This document shows, one piece after another, positions 43,321 through 55,011 of a stretch of DNA of 64,000 bases. The notes under the pieces were generated by a model. It saw only the letters and a list, made by a program, of their open reading frames with translations, was not told the origin of the DNA and ran no database searches. The DNA lies in the NCBI GenBank assembly GCA_026315105.1, contig CM048745.1:790222890-790286889 (forward strand), in the 5' to 3' direction. Within the stretch, counting starts at the first letter, position 1; each line of letters begins with the position of its first letter. The stretch comes from Locusta migratoria (taxonomy: Eukaryota > Arthropoda > Insecta > Orthoptera > Acrididae). The translations under genes and the position numbers were made by a program.

Positions 43321-43534
43321 AGGCTGCACAGTGGTAACACACTGGACTCGCATTCGGGAGGACGGTGGTTGAAATCAGCCTGCAGCCACCAAATGCCAAC
43401 ATGGCTCTTTTCAAAGGGCACGGACGATTTCCTTCTCCATCCTTGCTCAAAAAGCCGAGAGTGAGTTCCGTTTCTTAATGACAGGCTTGTAGGCAGGACG
43501 TTAAACTATAATTTTCCTTCATTCCTTCTAGATA
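43321..43534 (+). repeat. SINE family D
   Basis: Box-A-like 'ggctgcacagtggtaa', degenerate box B, then 'tttcaaagggcacggacg', 'tttccttctccatccttg' and 'cgttaaacta'. The flanks CCGAATGAGGG (43310-43320) and TCCGAATGGGG (43535-43545) are a target duplication in the RTE 5' region. Confidence 0.82.
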
Positions 43535-43849
43535 TCCGAATGGGGAACTATTCTGCTTCCGGAATATTTTTCCATGAGGACACCATCATCAACTACCTAT
43601 GTAGGGCTGCATGTCGTAGGGAAAAGTAACGGCTGATGTTTCTCCTTGCTTTCAGCCGTTCGCAGTAACTGTGTGTAGCCATGACATGATAGCTAATAGT
43701 ACAAGGCCAGATCAGTCAATCATCCAGACTGATGTCTTACAAATATAGTAAAGCACGTAAGTACAGATTATAAAAGAATGAGGATAGGGTACAGTCTTAC
43801 CGTAATCAGCAACAGCGAATTTCTCTGATTTCACGTTTGTAGGTGTTCA

Positions 43850-44400
43850 ATGTTGGTAATGTAAGCAGCTTCTTCAACTCTCTGTTTCTCTGTCTCTTGC
43901 CTTAGTGCCAATATTGTTCTTCTTATTTTTACACCTTTTCTAAAACCTTAGTGGACTGCAAATGACTGTTCCTTTGTTCGTTTTTCCATTCTACTGAGAA
44001 TAGTTTTGGGGAATATTTTCGACGCTTGGAGCACCAGACTTAATGTTCGATGTTGTTCTCAAGTTAATGCATCTGAGATTTTTAGGTTACTGTATTATTA
44101 TGCACTGACGAAGTCTCCTGATATCTCCCTAGTCCTGTAAGAACGCAACGTTTTAGCACGTTTTAGCACAGACAAATATATGTTACTCTGTGGCTTTAGT
44201 CCTCCTTCTGTGCCACGCCTCCAGCTTCCGGCGGTTTCCTTTCTTTAATGCCCTGCAGTGCTTCCTCAAACTCTTCATTCATGGAGCCTCTACCTAAAAT
44301 AGTTGTACTTCTTCCTTTTCGACCGCCAAATTTTTGACGTTTCCTGTTTATATTTTTCTGGAAATCCTTACACCGTTTCACTATGATTTATTCATCAAAT
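43850..44400 (-). pseudogene. LINE fragment of another lineage
   Basis: On the minus strand 'MNEEFEEALQGIKERKPPEA' (44196-44290) matches the region just before LINE RTs where a 'KAPG.D' motif normally occurs, and 'MEKRTKEQSF...GFRKGVKIRR' downstream matches RT fingers. Frames are broken. It differs from the RTE and CR1-like families here. Confidence 0.55.
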
Positions 44401-45659
44401 CTCCAATACATTCCATCTCTGTCCTTGATACTCTTTCCTCTTTACTTGATACTAATTCTGCTGAATTTAAAATCCATTTCTTTCTTGTACTCGCTTTCTC
44501 CTTTACCCTCACGTGTACTTTGGTAGTTTCTGCTTGTTCGTGTACTGGTTTTAGCTAGACTCATATTTAAGGTTAGATACCTCTCACATCATGGCTAGAT
44601 TGGGTTCACTGTTGGAATTAACTCAAAATATACGGAGTGCTGATATTCACAGATACCGATTAACTTAGAATACATAATAAATTAACGTAAGTCATCTCTC
44701 ATTTAATAATTACCAAATTTAGTTCCGCAAGTTAAAAATAATTAATCCTCTTCTGTACTAAGAATTGTAATCCGAACATGTATATTTATGAGCAGTGCTT
44801 CTAAGCTACAATAGAGCAGTTTTTTTACGAAATGAAAGATAATAAAATTGCTGGGTGATAGTACCAAATATGTTGTTTCATATGACGTCGGATGCAGATA
44901 AATTAATAAACACTGCAATAAACGTCAATACATATTTACAGAGGAATACGGCCGTAAGATCCGCATATCGGTGAAAAACATCCTCTAGTTACGTGACTGA
45001 TTTTTACTATTGAACACATACAAAGCAGGTGTAAAGCAATGGAAGATTTCTCTCAACTCGGAAAAATTTAACATTATTCGTTTCAGTACAGAGCGTATAT
45101 GCTTCATATGTATGAATGTTAAATTATATTTTATCGCTTTGGACGGCGAGTTCAAAAAGAATACGATGAGTATTACGGAAAATAATCCATCACTTTTCCA
45201 GGAAATACTCATTGCGCCGTTTCCTTATTCGCAGCTACTGCCTGAACTTTCCATTGCCATTTTGTTTTTCCTCCTTAGTACATTTCGTAGAACATTGTAT
45301 GAAGTTTCCTCAGACCATGTCATTAACTGTGTGCTCTTTATTCTTTTGTTCTTATGAAGTTTACACTATGAGATATTTATGCGCTGCGCGATTCCTCTCC
45401 TCCTGTGTAAAGAAAACTCTTGAGAGATTCGAATAGATGTTTGTCAGCACAAGTAACAAACTCTATTGAAAAAGAGACTGTCGTTAATCGCATGGAGTAT
45501 TTTGTTGTTGCGCGTGTCAGTTGTATTTGCTACAGTTCAACAGTTAGCCGTGTCATCCTTATTTGGAATCGATCTATTGATAATGGTAAAAACTATAGGA
45601 CAACAGTATTAAATGTATGACAGAAATCTGGAATTTTTCATTTAAATCTGTTACGGAGA

Positions 45660-45660
<1 letters not shown>
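44401..45660. other. Unassigned AT-rich sequence
   Basis: No ORF of note and no recognised repeat. Small open stretches (45010-45357) have no motifs. Confidence 0.35.
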
Positions 45661-45708
<48 letters not shown>

Positions 45709-45709
<1 letters not shown>

Positions 45710-46280
45710 ACTTTATGAACACTAAAAACTGGCCTTTACGATTGTCTTTTAACAGCTCGACGTTGACATAAATGTAACGACTTAACTGTTCATCTGACAC
45801 GAAAATTGAGTAAACTAATTTATAGAGGTGAAAATTCTCTACAGCTTTGGTCTCTTATGTTTTTTCATATGTCGCATCGTTTGAGAGATATTTGAAAAAA
45901 TTAACAGCTATTTGACACTGTCTGTCTGTGACGTGTTCCCACTTTTTAGGTCACCCCGATCAATCGATCAGCACCAAATTTTACAGACGTATTTGTTGGC
46001 CACCAGCAACCAGAGCCTCTATTTTTCAAATGTTTCGGACGAAAAGTACATTATTAACATTAAAAAAGGCCGTATGTGATGGCATTTTGACAGCAGGGAA
46101 TGTAATTGAAAATAACGCCTTAACCGTGCATCTGAGACTAATATTGAATAAACGTATTGATACAGGAGAAAATTCTCTACAACTTTGCTCCCTTACGTTA
46201 TTTCCACTACCCGCATCGTTTCAGAGATATTTGCAAAAATAACGGCGATTTGTCACTGTCACTTGATTTTACGTAAACCA
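45709..46280 (+). repeat. Family M, two tandem units
   Basis: Leader 'cactaaaaactggccttt...cttttaacagctcg', then two units about 337 bp apart, measured between 'aaaattctctac' landmarks near 45826 and 46163. It ends with 'acgtaaaccagcacagg', as at 59995. A T47 run (45662-45708) abuts its left end. Confidence 0.75.
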
Positions 46281-47170
46281 GCACAGGAAAAAACTACCAC
46301 GGAAAGACAGTTGATAATATTTCAACAGAAAAAGATAATGAAAATATGGGACAGATATTAAAACAATAGTTTACAGAGGTAAAAGGTCAAAAGCAGAGTA
46401 TGTTTGTCAAAGCTAAACTCAAATATCAAATAATTTTGGCTCTTCGTTAATAAAGTGTTACAGAGAATAGATATTATCGCAATAGTAGAGTCGTAAATGT
46501 ATCGCCCAAAACTTTTTATTACTTATATTTTTATTATTTTGTCCGAAATTTTTGCAAAAAAAATCATAAAAATACAAGAAAACGCGAAGTGGGTCGTAAA
46601 ACACGCAAATGCGATTTTTTTAAATTGTAATACTTTCACACATCACGAGAAAAGTTCCGGACCTATGGCACATATGATTAATAGTGCTAAAGACAAATAA
46701 AACTCATGACACGTAAATGAATGTAAACATATGAAATTGGGATGGCACGCCGCCTGAAATGTCATCACGGAAACATAAGCAGCTATAAAAACAACAGGTT
46801 GTAGCTAATCGGGCATACAGCAATTTTACTTTCAACAGTTGCTGTATACTGATACGTCAACGACGGACAAGAATCTTATTACTAAAAAGATATCACTCTC
46901 GCCAACTACATATCAGGGAGAAGAAAAATTTGCTTTGCAATAATTTGCGCAATTATTGTCCGATTTTACAACCTTTAAATGCACTCATATTCTACTCATT
47001 AAGAGATATGACCTTATGCAGAGTTTGAAACAAAAAAACGAGAGTAACAATTAAAAATTGTGTTTGTCTTAAAGTTCACGTCGCTCAAATGTTCCAAATT
47101 TGTTCATCGATTATTCGAAAATTGTAACACTTAGCTGCTTTCAACAAACTTCACATACAATTACAAACTA
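46281..47170. other. Unassigned AT-rich sequence
   Basis: No repeat family recognised. Possibly unique. Confidence 0.3.
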
Positions 47171-47605
47171 GCTGAAAACCCGGCGTTGCCCGGGTATTTA
47201 TTTATTTATTCCTGCCATTTTCAGGTATATATTCATTTTATAAGGGCTGTAAGTCTGTAAAACCTCTTGGGAATACAGTTAGTAGTAAAGAAGTAATAGA
47301 TTAAAACTTGGTGCGGGAAGGGGCGGTTTTCCATGAACGTAACTGTCTATGTGCTCATATCCCATGAACTACGTGTCGTATTGTGGTACAATTGAGAGGC
47401 TGCACTCAACTATATGCGTGCATACTGTCTGTAAAATTTACTGCGGCTAAAATTTGTAGTGTAGAAATTATAAATTGCAACGTCATACCGAAAGCCGTAA
47501 TTTTAGTCCATGCACTGCGGAACGGTACTGTTTATGTGCTCATATTTCATGAACTACGCGTCAGAATGTGATAAAATTTAGAAGATACATTCAACTATAT
47601 GTGTG

Positions 47606-49640
47606 TCTACATCTAAATGGAATACTCTGCAAATCACATTTAAGTGCCTGGCAGAGGGTTCATCGAACCACAATTATACTATTTATCTCCCATTCTATTC
47701 TCGATTAGCGCGCGGGAAGAAAGAACACCTGAATCTCTCTGTTCGAGCTCTGATTTCTCGTATTTTATTCTGATGATAATTTCCTCCTATGTAAGTGGGA
47801 GTCAACAATATATTTTCGCATTCGGAGGAGAATGTTGGCGATTGGAGTTTCGCAAGTAGCCAACGCAGCAGCGATAAGTGCCGTTGTTGTAATGATTCCC
47901 ATCCTAGATCGTGTATCATTTCCGTAACGCTGTCTCCCCTGTATCGTGACAGTAGGAAACGAGCTGCCCTTCATTGGACTCTTTCGATGTCCTCCGTCAA
48001 ACCCACCTGATAAGGATTCCACACTGGACTGCAATATTCCAAAAATGGACGGACAAGCGTAGCGTTGTAGTTCTGTTGCATGTTTTAAGGGTTCTGCCAA
48101 TAAAACGCAGTCTCTGGTTCGCCTTTCCCACGATATTATCTACGTGTTCTTTCCAATTTAAGTCTGAAGTAATAGTAATTCCTAGATATTTTGTAGAGTT
48201 TACGGCCTTCACTTATGATTGATATATCTTGTAAACAAAATTTAACGGATTTCTTTTGGTACTCATGTGGACGACTTCACGCTTCTCATTATTTAGAGTC
48301 TATTGCCAATTTTTACACCATACTGATATCTTATTCAGATCGTTCTGCAGTTGGTTTTGATCTTCAGATGATTTTACTAGACGGTAAATGACGGCGTCAT
48401 CTGCAAACAACCTTAGTGAGCTACTTAGATTTTCCCCTAAATCGTTTATGTAGATAGGAACACTATCCTGTGGAACGTCCGATATCACCTCTGTTTTAGT
48501 CGATGCCTTACCATCGATTACTACGAACTGTGTCCTGTCTGACAAGAAATCCCCTACCCAATCGCAAATTTGGGCGATATACCATAACCACGCAATTTGA
48601 TTAAAAGCCGTTTGTGAGGTACGGTGCCAAAAGCTTTCTGGAAATCAAGAAATACAGAATCGATTTTCGAACCCTTGTCGATAGCATCCATCACTTCGTG
48701 TAAATAAAGAGCTAGTTGTGTTTCGCATGAACGATATTTTCTAAATCCGTGTTGACCTTGGGTCAATAGATCGTTCTGTTCGAGATAATTCATAATATTT
48801 GAATACAGGATATGTTCCAAAACCCTGCTGCAAATTGACGTCAATGAAATAGGTCTGTAGTTTAGTGGGTTATTCCTACTGCTTTTCTTGAATATAGGTG
48901 TGACCTGGGCAACTTTCCAATCTTTTGGTACAGATCCTTCTATGAGAGTGCGGTTGTATATGGCTGTAAGGAGCTATCGCTTCAGCATAATCAGATAGAA
49001 ATCTAAGGGTATACAGTCCGGACCAGAAGACTTGTTCTTGTTAAGTGATTTTAGTTGCTACACTACTCCGATGATATCAACTTCTACGTTACTCATTACG
49101 GCATCTGTTCGTAATTCAAAATCTGGAATATTGGTTTCGTCTTCTTTGGTGAATGAGTTTCTAAAAGCTATGTTTAGTAACTCTGCTTTAGTAGCGCTGT
49201 CATCGGCAGGATCGCCATTACTATCACGTAGAGAAGGTATTGCTTGCGATTTGCCCCGTGTATATTTAACATATGACCAAAATCTCTTTGGGTTTTCAGT
49301 CAAATTTCGAGAAAGAATTTCGTTATGATAAGTATTGTAGGCATCTCGCATTGAAATCCTCGCTAAATTTCGAGCTTCTGTGTACGATCGCCAATCCTGG
49401 GGTTTTGTGTTCGTTTAAATTTAGTATGCCTTTTCCTTTTCCTTTGCAACAGTGTCCTGACCTGTTTTGTGTACCACGGGGGATCGCCTCCATCTTTTTT
49501 TTAATTTGATTGGTATAAAACTGTCAATTGCTGTCGATACCACTTCTTTGAATTTGAGCCACACCTACGTTTAGTGTTACAAACGAGTGGAAGCTATCTT
49601 TCAAGAAGCAATGTACTTTGTTTCTATCTGCTTTCCTGAA
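47606..49640 (-). pseudogene. CR1-like LINE with RT remnants
   Basis: Most complete copy of this family. Minus-strand pieces: 'RFWSYVKYTRGKSQAIPSLR' (linker), 'VLEHILYSNIMNYLEQND', 'GQHGFRKYRSCETQLALYLH' and 'FLDFQKAFGTVPHKRLLIKL' (the D-x3-F box), a shifted 'DRTQFVVIDGKAS', and 'LRLFADDAVIYRLVKSSEDQ' (catalytic FADD box). The C-terminus includes 'NSTKYLGITITSDLNWKEHV'. It has several frameshifts, the 5' end is truncated in the endonuclease, and the 3' tail 'tctacatctaaatggaat' is present. It splits a Helitron. Confidence 0.88.
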
Positions 49641-50227
49641 CAAATATAAACTGCCTGTAAAATTTCCTGCGGCTACAATTTGTAATGTACAAATTATAGA
49701 TTGCGACTTCGCACCGAATGCCGTAGATGTACTTCATAAACAGCGGAAAAGTAGTAAGCGAGAAACTTTTTTCCTTTCATCATTTTGTTATGGTTGTCAG
49801 CAAGAAAAAGTTTAATAAAGGTTTGAAGTTTGTTGCAAGTCTCTAAGTACTCTCATGCTGATATAGCGTATTTTAAAGTCTCGCCGCATTATGTGACATT
49901 TTTTGTGATTCCTGTTGTTTATGACGTCAATCTTCTGAAGCATGTGTTGTAGTTGATTATTAACATTGCAACAATTTTTACCTCAGGGTAAGTAATGTGT
50001 GTACGAAATTTGGTTGAAATCGGTCCAGTGGTTTAGCAGAAAATGAGCAGCATTGTCACTAAATGCAGCAGTTTTTCGCGCTTCTCATTGTTTATGACGT
50101 CATATCTCGTGAACTATGTATCGTACGTGATTCTTACACTTACGGCGACTGTCCTCATGGATTGAAGCTTACAATATTTCATAGAGATTGGAACAAAACT
50201 GTAGGTTTGTATGCTACACTTACACCC

Positions 50228-50886
50228 TAGACTTGCGTGTAATAGTTCACGATCGAGAGCGCTCACTTTAGTTCGCGGCTCTGCCGCGAACTAGTTCGCT
50301 CTTTTAGTTCGTCCGCTCCCAGTGACGGTTGAGCGGCGTGGTCTGCAGGTGGAGGGGGAAGTTCCCCCACCTAGCTGCTTCATCCGCTTGCTGCTTGAGC
50401 CGCTAACGATATCACGCAAACCAAAAGAAACAATTTGTGGATAATTTCTCGCATTTAAGTTTAGAGTTATCTCTATATCTTGGCATTATGGAATTTATTA
50501 GTCAGATATTGCAGAGTACAGAATACTTCAAAACAGAAATTTTGTAGCACTGAACTATGTAATCTAGCAGGCAGACGTTCACCTCGAAATGACTCATCAG
50601 CAGAAGGCAAACACGTGATTTTTGTGCTACGCGCCCTCTCGCTATTGCCCGTCGGTCTTCAGAAAAGAATCCAACGAACTATGAAGCGAGATACGTTTGG
50701 CATAATCGTCCGCTGCTCCTAGTTCCTCCGCTCCTTCTAGTTCGTCCACTGCTTCTAGTTCGTCCGCTCTTTCTGGCTTTTGCTACCGCTCTTTTTTTTA
50801 TGACAGATTTTTTATATAATGAATCAGTGTTGCCAAAGTATGTGCTATTACGCGTATTTTTGAGCAATTTGACATCAAATACTTAG

Positions 50887-50940
<54 letters not shown>

Positions 50941-51478
50941 TTATTTACACGAATGGGTGATACAATGGTATTTAACTACTTTGCATACAGAGTACTCGTA
51001 GTACGTTATTTTTAAAACAGATTTCTTGTGGCAGTGAACTATGAAACTACACCTGAGCTGCATCTCAGCTCGAAATGGCGGTAACTGGCAGAAGGGAATC
51101 ACACGATTCTGTGCTCTGTCGCGTCCTCTCGCTGTTCCCCGTCAGTCTTCGGAAAATGAGCGGTCGAACTAAGAGGCGAGGGATCTGCGAACTGCCGGCC
51201 GCGATGGCCGAGGTGACTGAGGCGCTCCACTCACGGTCAGCTCGACCACTACGGTCGGGGGTTCGAATCCCCCCTCGGGCATGGATATTTGTGCCGTCCT
51301 AGTTCGTAAGTAGTTCATAAGTAGTTTGTAAGTTTAGGGACTGATGACCCCGTACTTAAGTGCCATAAGCTTAACAAACATTTGAACATTTTGAACATTT
51401 GATCTGCGAACTAGTTCGCGTAGTTCGCCTGTGGGAGCGCTCTTCCGAACTAGTTCGTTCGCGAACTACACAAGACTA
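50228..51478. mobile_element. hAT-like MITE with internal duplication
   Basis: Inverted ends TAGACTTGCGTG.. and (reversed) TAGTCTTGTGTAGTTCGCG. Both ends are packed with 'agttcg/cgaact' motifs. Direct flanks TTACACCC (50220-50227) and GTACACAC (51479-51486) match at 6 of 8, compatible with an 8-bp duplication. Inside, 50490-50700 and 50980-51180 are a diverged direct duplication around 'cctctcgctattgcccgtcg' / 'cctctcgctgttccccgtca'. An A50 run (50889-50938) lies between them. No transposase. Confidence 0.6.
51194..51400 (+). repeat. SINE family A, full length
   Basis: Complete copy with a longer tail (an extra 'ttgaacatt'). The duplication GATCTGCGAACT is at 51182-51193 and 51401-51412, within the MITE. 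Confidence 0.95.
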
Positions 51479-51522
51479 GTACACACAAACGTACGGACAC
51501 TCTGCTTTATATATTAGACAGA

Positions 51523-52370
51523 CTAGCTTCATTCCCGCTGCTTCGCACACGAAGATTGGACGGTCTGCATTGGTTGTTTCCCCTTCTAAATATAAATTTT
51601 CATAGATTTAGTTTTAAAAATGCTTTCGTAATTAAGTATTTTGATACAACTTTCACCCCCTACTGCACCAATGATGGCAAAATTCAAAACATCTCGAAAC
51701 AATTAAAAAAATGCTAACAATGGTTCCAAAACCAAATTTTCCCATTTCCAGCATCAAAATAGTCTTAGTAGCACCCTTAAAAGATTTTTCCCTTATTGCA
51801 CCCGCTTAATAGTTGAATTTCGCCGGCCGCGGTGGCCGAGGGGACTGAGACGCTCCAGTCACGGTCTGCACGGCCACTACGGTCGGGGGTTCGAATCCCC
51901 CCTCGGGCATGGATATTTGTGCCGTCCTAGTTCGTAAGTAGTTCATAAGTAGTTTGTAAGTTTAGGGACTGATGACCCCGTAGTTAAGTCCCATAGACTA
52001 TACAAACATTTGAACATTTAGTTGAATTTCCAAAAACATCGGGAGATATGTTTTTAAAATTCCAATCTAAAATCTAAATCCGAAGTTTTGTATTTCTTGC
52101 TACAAAATTGCCTGAATAACAACGTAATTTCAAAAAAGCGTTCACCTTTTGTTTCACCCCCATAGGGATGGGAATATCGCTGATTCCTACAGTGTAAGAT
52201 AAACAACGTTTACAAATTTCAAGTTTCTATCATTTGTAGATTCATTTTTCAGCGCCGTTTCCTGTCTTTTAGAAACGGGTCGAGAAAGCGAAATTTCTTT
52301 GTTACACTTTGGCATCTTTCTTGGTAGTTTTACTTTTCAAACTACAAAATGCACTAATTTTTCTTTATTC
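51523..52370 (-). mobile_element. Helitron-like repeat, 3' end
   Basis: The minus strand ends with the hairpin CTTCG-tgtg-CGAAG, then 'cagcgggaatgaag', CTAG and T. This differs from the other Helitron hairpin, so it is a second family. The interior ('ttcaccccctactgcacc') looks like old dispersed repeat. The right boundary is approximate. Confidence 0.55.
51822..52018 (+). repeat. SINE family A, full length
   Basis: Begins 'gccggccgcggtggcc' and ends 'caaacatttgaacatt'. The duplication TAGTTGAATTTC is at 51810-51821 and 52019-52030. Confidence 0.95.
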
Positions 52371-52454
52371 GTATGTTTATCGCAGAAAGACAACTGAAGA
52401 AGGTGCATCATGTTTCGCTGTGTATAACCTCTTTGCTACTATCGTGCTATTATA

Positions 52455-52753
52455 GAGTCAAACGTCATCGTTGGTCTTCAGTCCGAATTTTATATAAGCT
52501 GACGACTTTCAACCACTACATCTGCCACCCTCTTATAGCTATCGACTTGGAACTGTTATGATGTACAACGGGAGACTGTACTACAACAATACAGAGAGAT
52601 CGTTCGTCTCCATTACGTAGTTTTTGCTACAGAGCTAAATATTGACACCCACACGTAGAATTTTATATAAGTCGGTAACTTTCAACTCCCAAATCTTCCA
52701 CTCTCTTTTCTTCATCAACCCTCTACCACCATAGTGCACAATGGGAGACTGAT
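52455..52753. repeat. Degenerate tandem pair, ~170 bp period
   Basis: Landmarks 'gaattttatataagctgacg' and 'gaattttatataagtcggta' lie about 171 bp apart (near 52487 and 52658). Both are followed by 'actttcaac', 'ccac/cact.ctctt' and 'caa.gggagact'. Confidence 0.6.
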
Positions 52754-53019
52754 AGCATTGAAACAGACGAAGGGAATAGTGAACACGGAGTTGTCGTAGC
52801 GAGACCGAATATCGGAACTGTCAAATCCAACAAAATTAAACAAAAAGTATATTCATTAAAAAGAGCACATAAATTTCGGTTAACGCCTTCTTGAACGAGA
52901 GTCTGCTCTCTTTCGAAACCAACAATGTGAGTATAGATGAAATGTGTCTTATTTTCTTATTATCCCATTTTTATCTGATTTGCGACAGAAAGATATAAAC
53001 CTCTCCAATACTAAATCGA

Positions 53020-53515
53020 CGATTCCTTGATGTCTCAGAATGTGTCCCACCAGTCGATCCCTTCTCTTGATCTCTTCCTCCCATTTCTGTTTAGTGCCTC
53101 CTCATTAGTTACGCGATCTACGCATCTAGTCTTCAGCAATCGTCTGTAGTACCACAATTCGAAAGCTTCTATCAACTTATTTCTGAACTCCTCACCGCTC
53201 ATGTTCAAATGTTCAAATGTTTGTAGAGTCTATGGGACTTAACTACGGGGTCATCAGTCCCTAAACTTACAAACTACTTATGAACTAGCTAATCCTAAGG
53301 ACGGCACAAATATCCATGCCCGAGGGAGAATTCGAACCCCCGACCGTAGTGGCCGTGCAGACCGTGACTGGTTCATGTTCAATACAATGCTATAACCCCT
53401 TCCATTCCTTTCAGAATGGACTCTTCAACATTTAAATGTTGGATGTCGTCAAATTTTACTTCTCCAGAAATACTTTTCTTCTCATAGCCGTTTTGCATTT
53501 TCCTTACTTCCTCCA
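53020..53515 (-). pseudogene. RTE-like LINE fragment
   Basis: Reverse-complement C-terminal block with the 'cccaccagtcgatcccttct' and 'cctcattagttacgcgatc' text shared with the RTE copies, then a diverged upstream part. SINE A (53209-53372) interrupts it. Confidence 0.65.
53209..53372 (-). repeat. SINE family A, truncated in the tRNA head
   Basis: The head stops at 'gaccgtgactgg'. Flanks TCATGTTCAA at 53199-53208 and 53373-53382. Confidence 0.88.
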
Positions 53516-53531
53516 TCAGAAGTTATTTTGT

Positions 53532-53940
53532 TAAGAAAATAAGACACATTTCATCTACACTCACATTGTTGGTTTTGAAAGAGAGCAGACTCTCGTTCAA
53601 GAAGGCGTTAACCGAATTTTATCTGCTCTTTTAATGAATATACTTTTTGTTTAATTTTGTTGGATTTGACAGTTCCGATATTCGGTCTCGCTACGACAAC
53701 TCCGTGTTCACTATTCGCTTCGTCTGTTTCGATGCTCTTTATTAGTCCGGATTATTTGTTGCTAGGAGGTCAAGTATGTTTTCACAAACATTTACTATTC
53801 TAGTGGATTCATGAACTAATTGCTCCGAATTGCTTTCTGAGAATGTGTTCAGTACAGTTTCGGACGATGCTTCATGCTTGCCTCCAGCTTTATGTCGGTA
53901 GACACATGACGGGGGTTGGCTACCCTGTTTTGCCATCCGT
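53532..53940 (-). pseudogene. CR1-like LINE endonuclease fragment
   Basis: The minus-strand reading 'ESTRIVNVCENILDLLATNN' matches 'TRIVNGCQRTLDLLATNNPE' of the copy at 11733. Only the C-terminal endonuclease region remains. Confidence 0.75.
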
Positions 53941-54577
53941 TAAACAAATCTCTGGCATGAAGAAAATATCTATGGAGTGAACGAGGAAGCGACCAGTCGG
54001 TGACCGGACGAGCGAGAGGTGCGCCTTGCAGGACAGCGGGAGCTGAATAAGTTATGGTTGTTCGCTGCGGCCTGGAGTGCCGACACAGTCAGCACGGCAA
54101 AACGCAAGCAGTCACGCTTGCTAGTGTGTTGGAGGTCAGATGTTTGCCGTTGTCTGGAGGAATGATATGTGGAAATACAGTTTGGCCAAACTATTCTGTG
54201 TGTGTCATCGGCGTGTGTAAGTAAACGCCAAGGGACACGTCGAGGAAGGATAATACACGTTTGGCACAGGTGATGTGACAGGACGGACAGCAGTTCGGGT
54301 ACTGTGACTGTTTATCCACGACACAAAATTTAGTGCATTTCAGTATGTGGGTTTTGAGCAGTTCTGTGGCTACGCCACGTCGTCTAAGTGGTTAACGACT
54401 CTTATGCAGTATAAGCTACGTGACGGTGTCGTCAGTGATTTCCTGTGTTCTATAGTTCAGGCACTGTACCATGAACCGGTGTGTTAGATACGCGGTGCCA
54501 GAGAAGCGGTAGTTAAGTATCGTGTCTCATTAGAACTATTGTTAATACGAGTTTGTTGCAGGTACCCCTTCTGTACA
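53941..54577. other. Unassigned sequence
   Basis: Moderately GC-rich and not recognised. No strong ORF. Confidence 0.35.
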
Positions 54578-54588
54578 TTTTGGTAACA

Positions 54589-54773
54589 GCCGCGGTGGAG
54601 TAGCCGAGCGGTCTAAAGCGTCTGGCTGAGGAGCGCGCGGTTGCTCGCCGTGGAGGTTCGACTCCTCCCTGGGGCATGGGTGTGTGTGTGTTGTCCTTAG
54701 GTTAGTTTAGCTTAGTTTAAGTAGTTTGTAAGCTACGGACTGATGACCACGCAGATTGGTCCGATAGAATTAC

Positions 54774-54827
<54 letters not shown>
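54589..54827 (+). repeat. SINE family B with T50 tail
   Basis: A clear head 'gccgcggtggagtagccgag', box B 'GGTTCGACTCC', the body 'gtagtttgtaagctacgg', and the end 'aattacaaac' followed by T50 (54778-54827). Duplication TTTTGGTAACA at 54578-54588 and 54824-54834. Confidence 0.93.
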
Positions 54828-54828
<1 letters not shown>

Positions 54829-55011
54829 GTAACATTGTATCTAATGGCACACTATACTGGCCGAACTAATGTGAACGCAATTCAGAGCCAAATACATACG
54901 TCTTGTACTTCTAGTAATGAACAAATCCTAGAGGAAGTACATGTTTCTGAAGACTATGGTTCATCGTGAAAAGAATTACCGTGGGAAGCGCACGATCTTA
55001 ATTTATTGTTT

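Larger units (their letters stand above)
40895..43740 (-). pseudogene. RTE-clade LINE, old copy with two SINE insertions
   Basis: On the minus strand: 5' region (to about 43740), the 'GAWNVLSLNRVGK' endonuclease start at about 43200, a CT microsatellite at 42552-42580, then RT pieces 'EPIMTKLFHQEYKM' and 'FNKYVIIKIPKKRSVDKC', and finally 'LNINKSKTRVIQYARI'. The usual 3' hallmark is missing, so the 3' end is lost near 40895. SINE A (42675-42870) and SINE D (43321-43534) interrupt it. Compared with 14012 it extends further 5', and the start boundary near 43740 is approximate. Confidence 0.78.
47171..51518 (-). mobile_element. Helitron with both ends, carrying two insertions
   Basis: The minus-strand 5' end is TCTAATATATAAAGCAGAG at about 51518. 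The 3' end at 47171 has the hairpin ACCCGGGCAACGCCGGGT, 'tttcag', and CTAG followed by T, the classical Helitron end. Internal text matches the copies at 36685 and 39091. A CR1-like LINE (47606-49640) and a hAT-like MITE (50228-51478) are inserted. No Rep/Hel remains. Confidence 0.78.
52754..53736. repeat. Large inverted repeat, 206-bp arms
   Basis: Arms 52754-52959 and 53532-53736 are reverse complements with few mismatches, separated by about 572 bp. The right arm is part of a CR1-like LINE endonuclease region; the left arm is an inverted copy. The spacer holds an RTE-like fragment with a SINE A. Confidence 0.85.
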
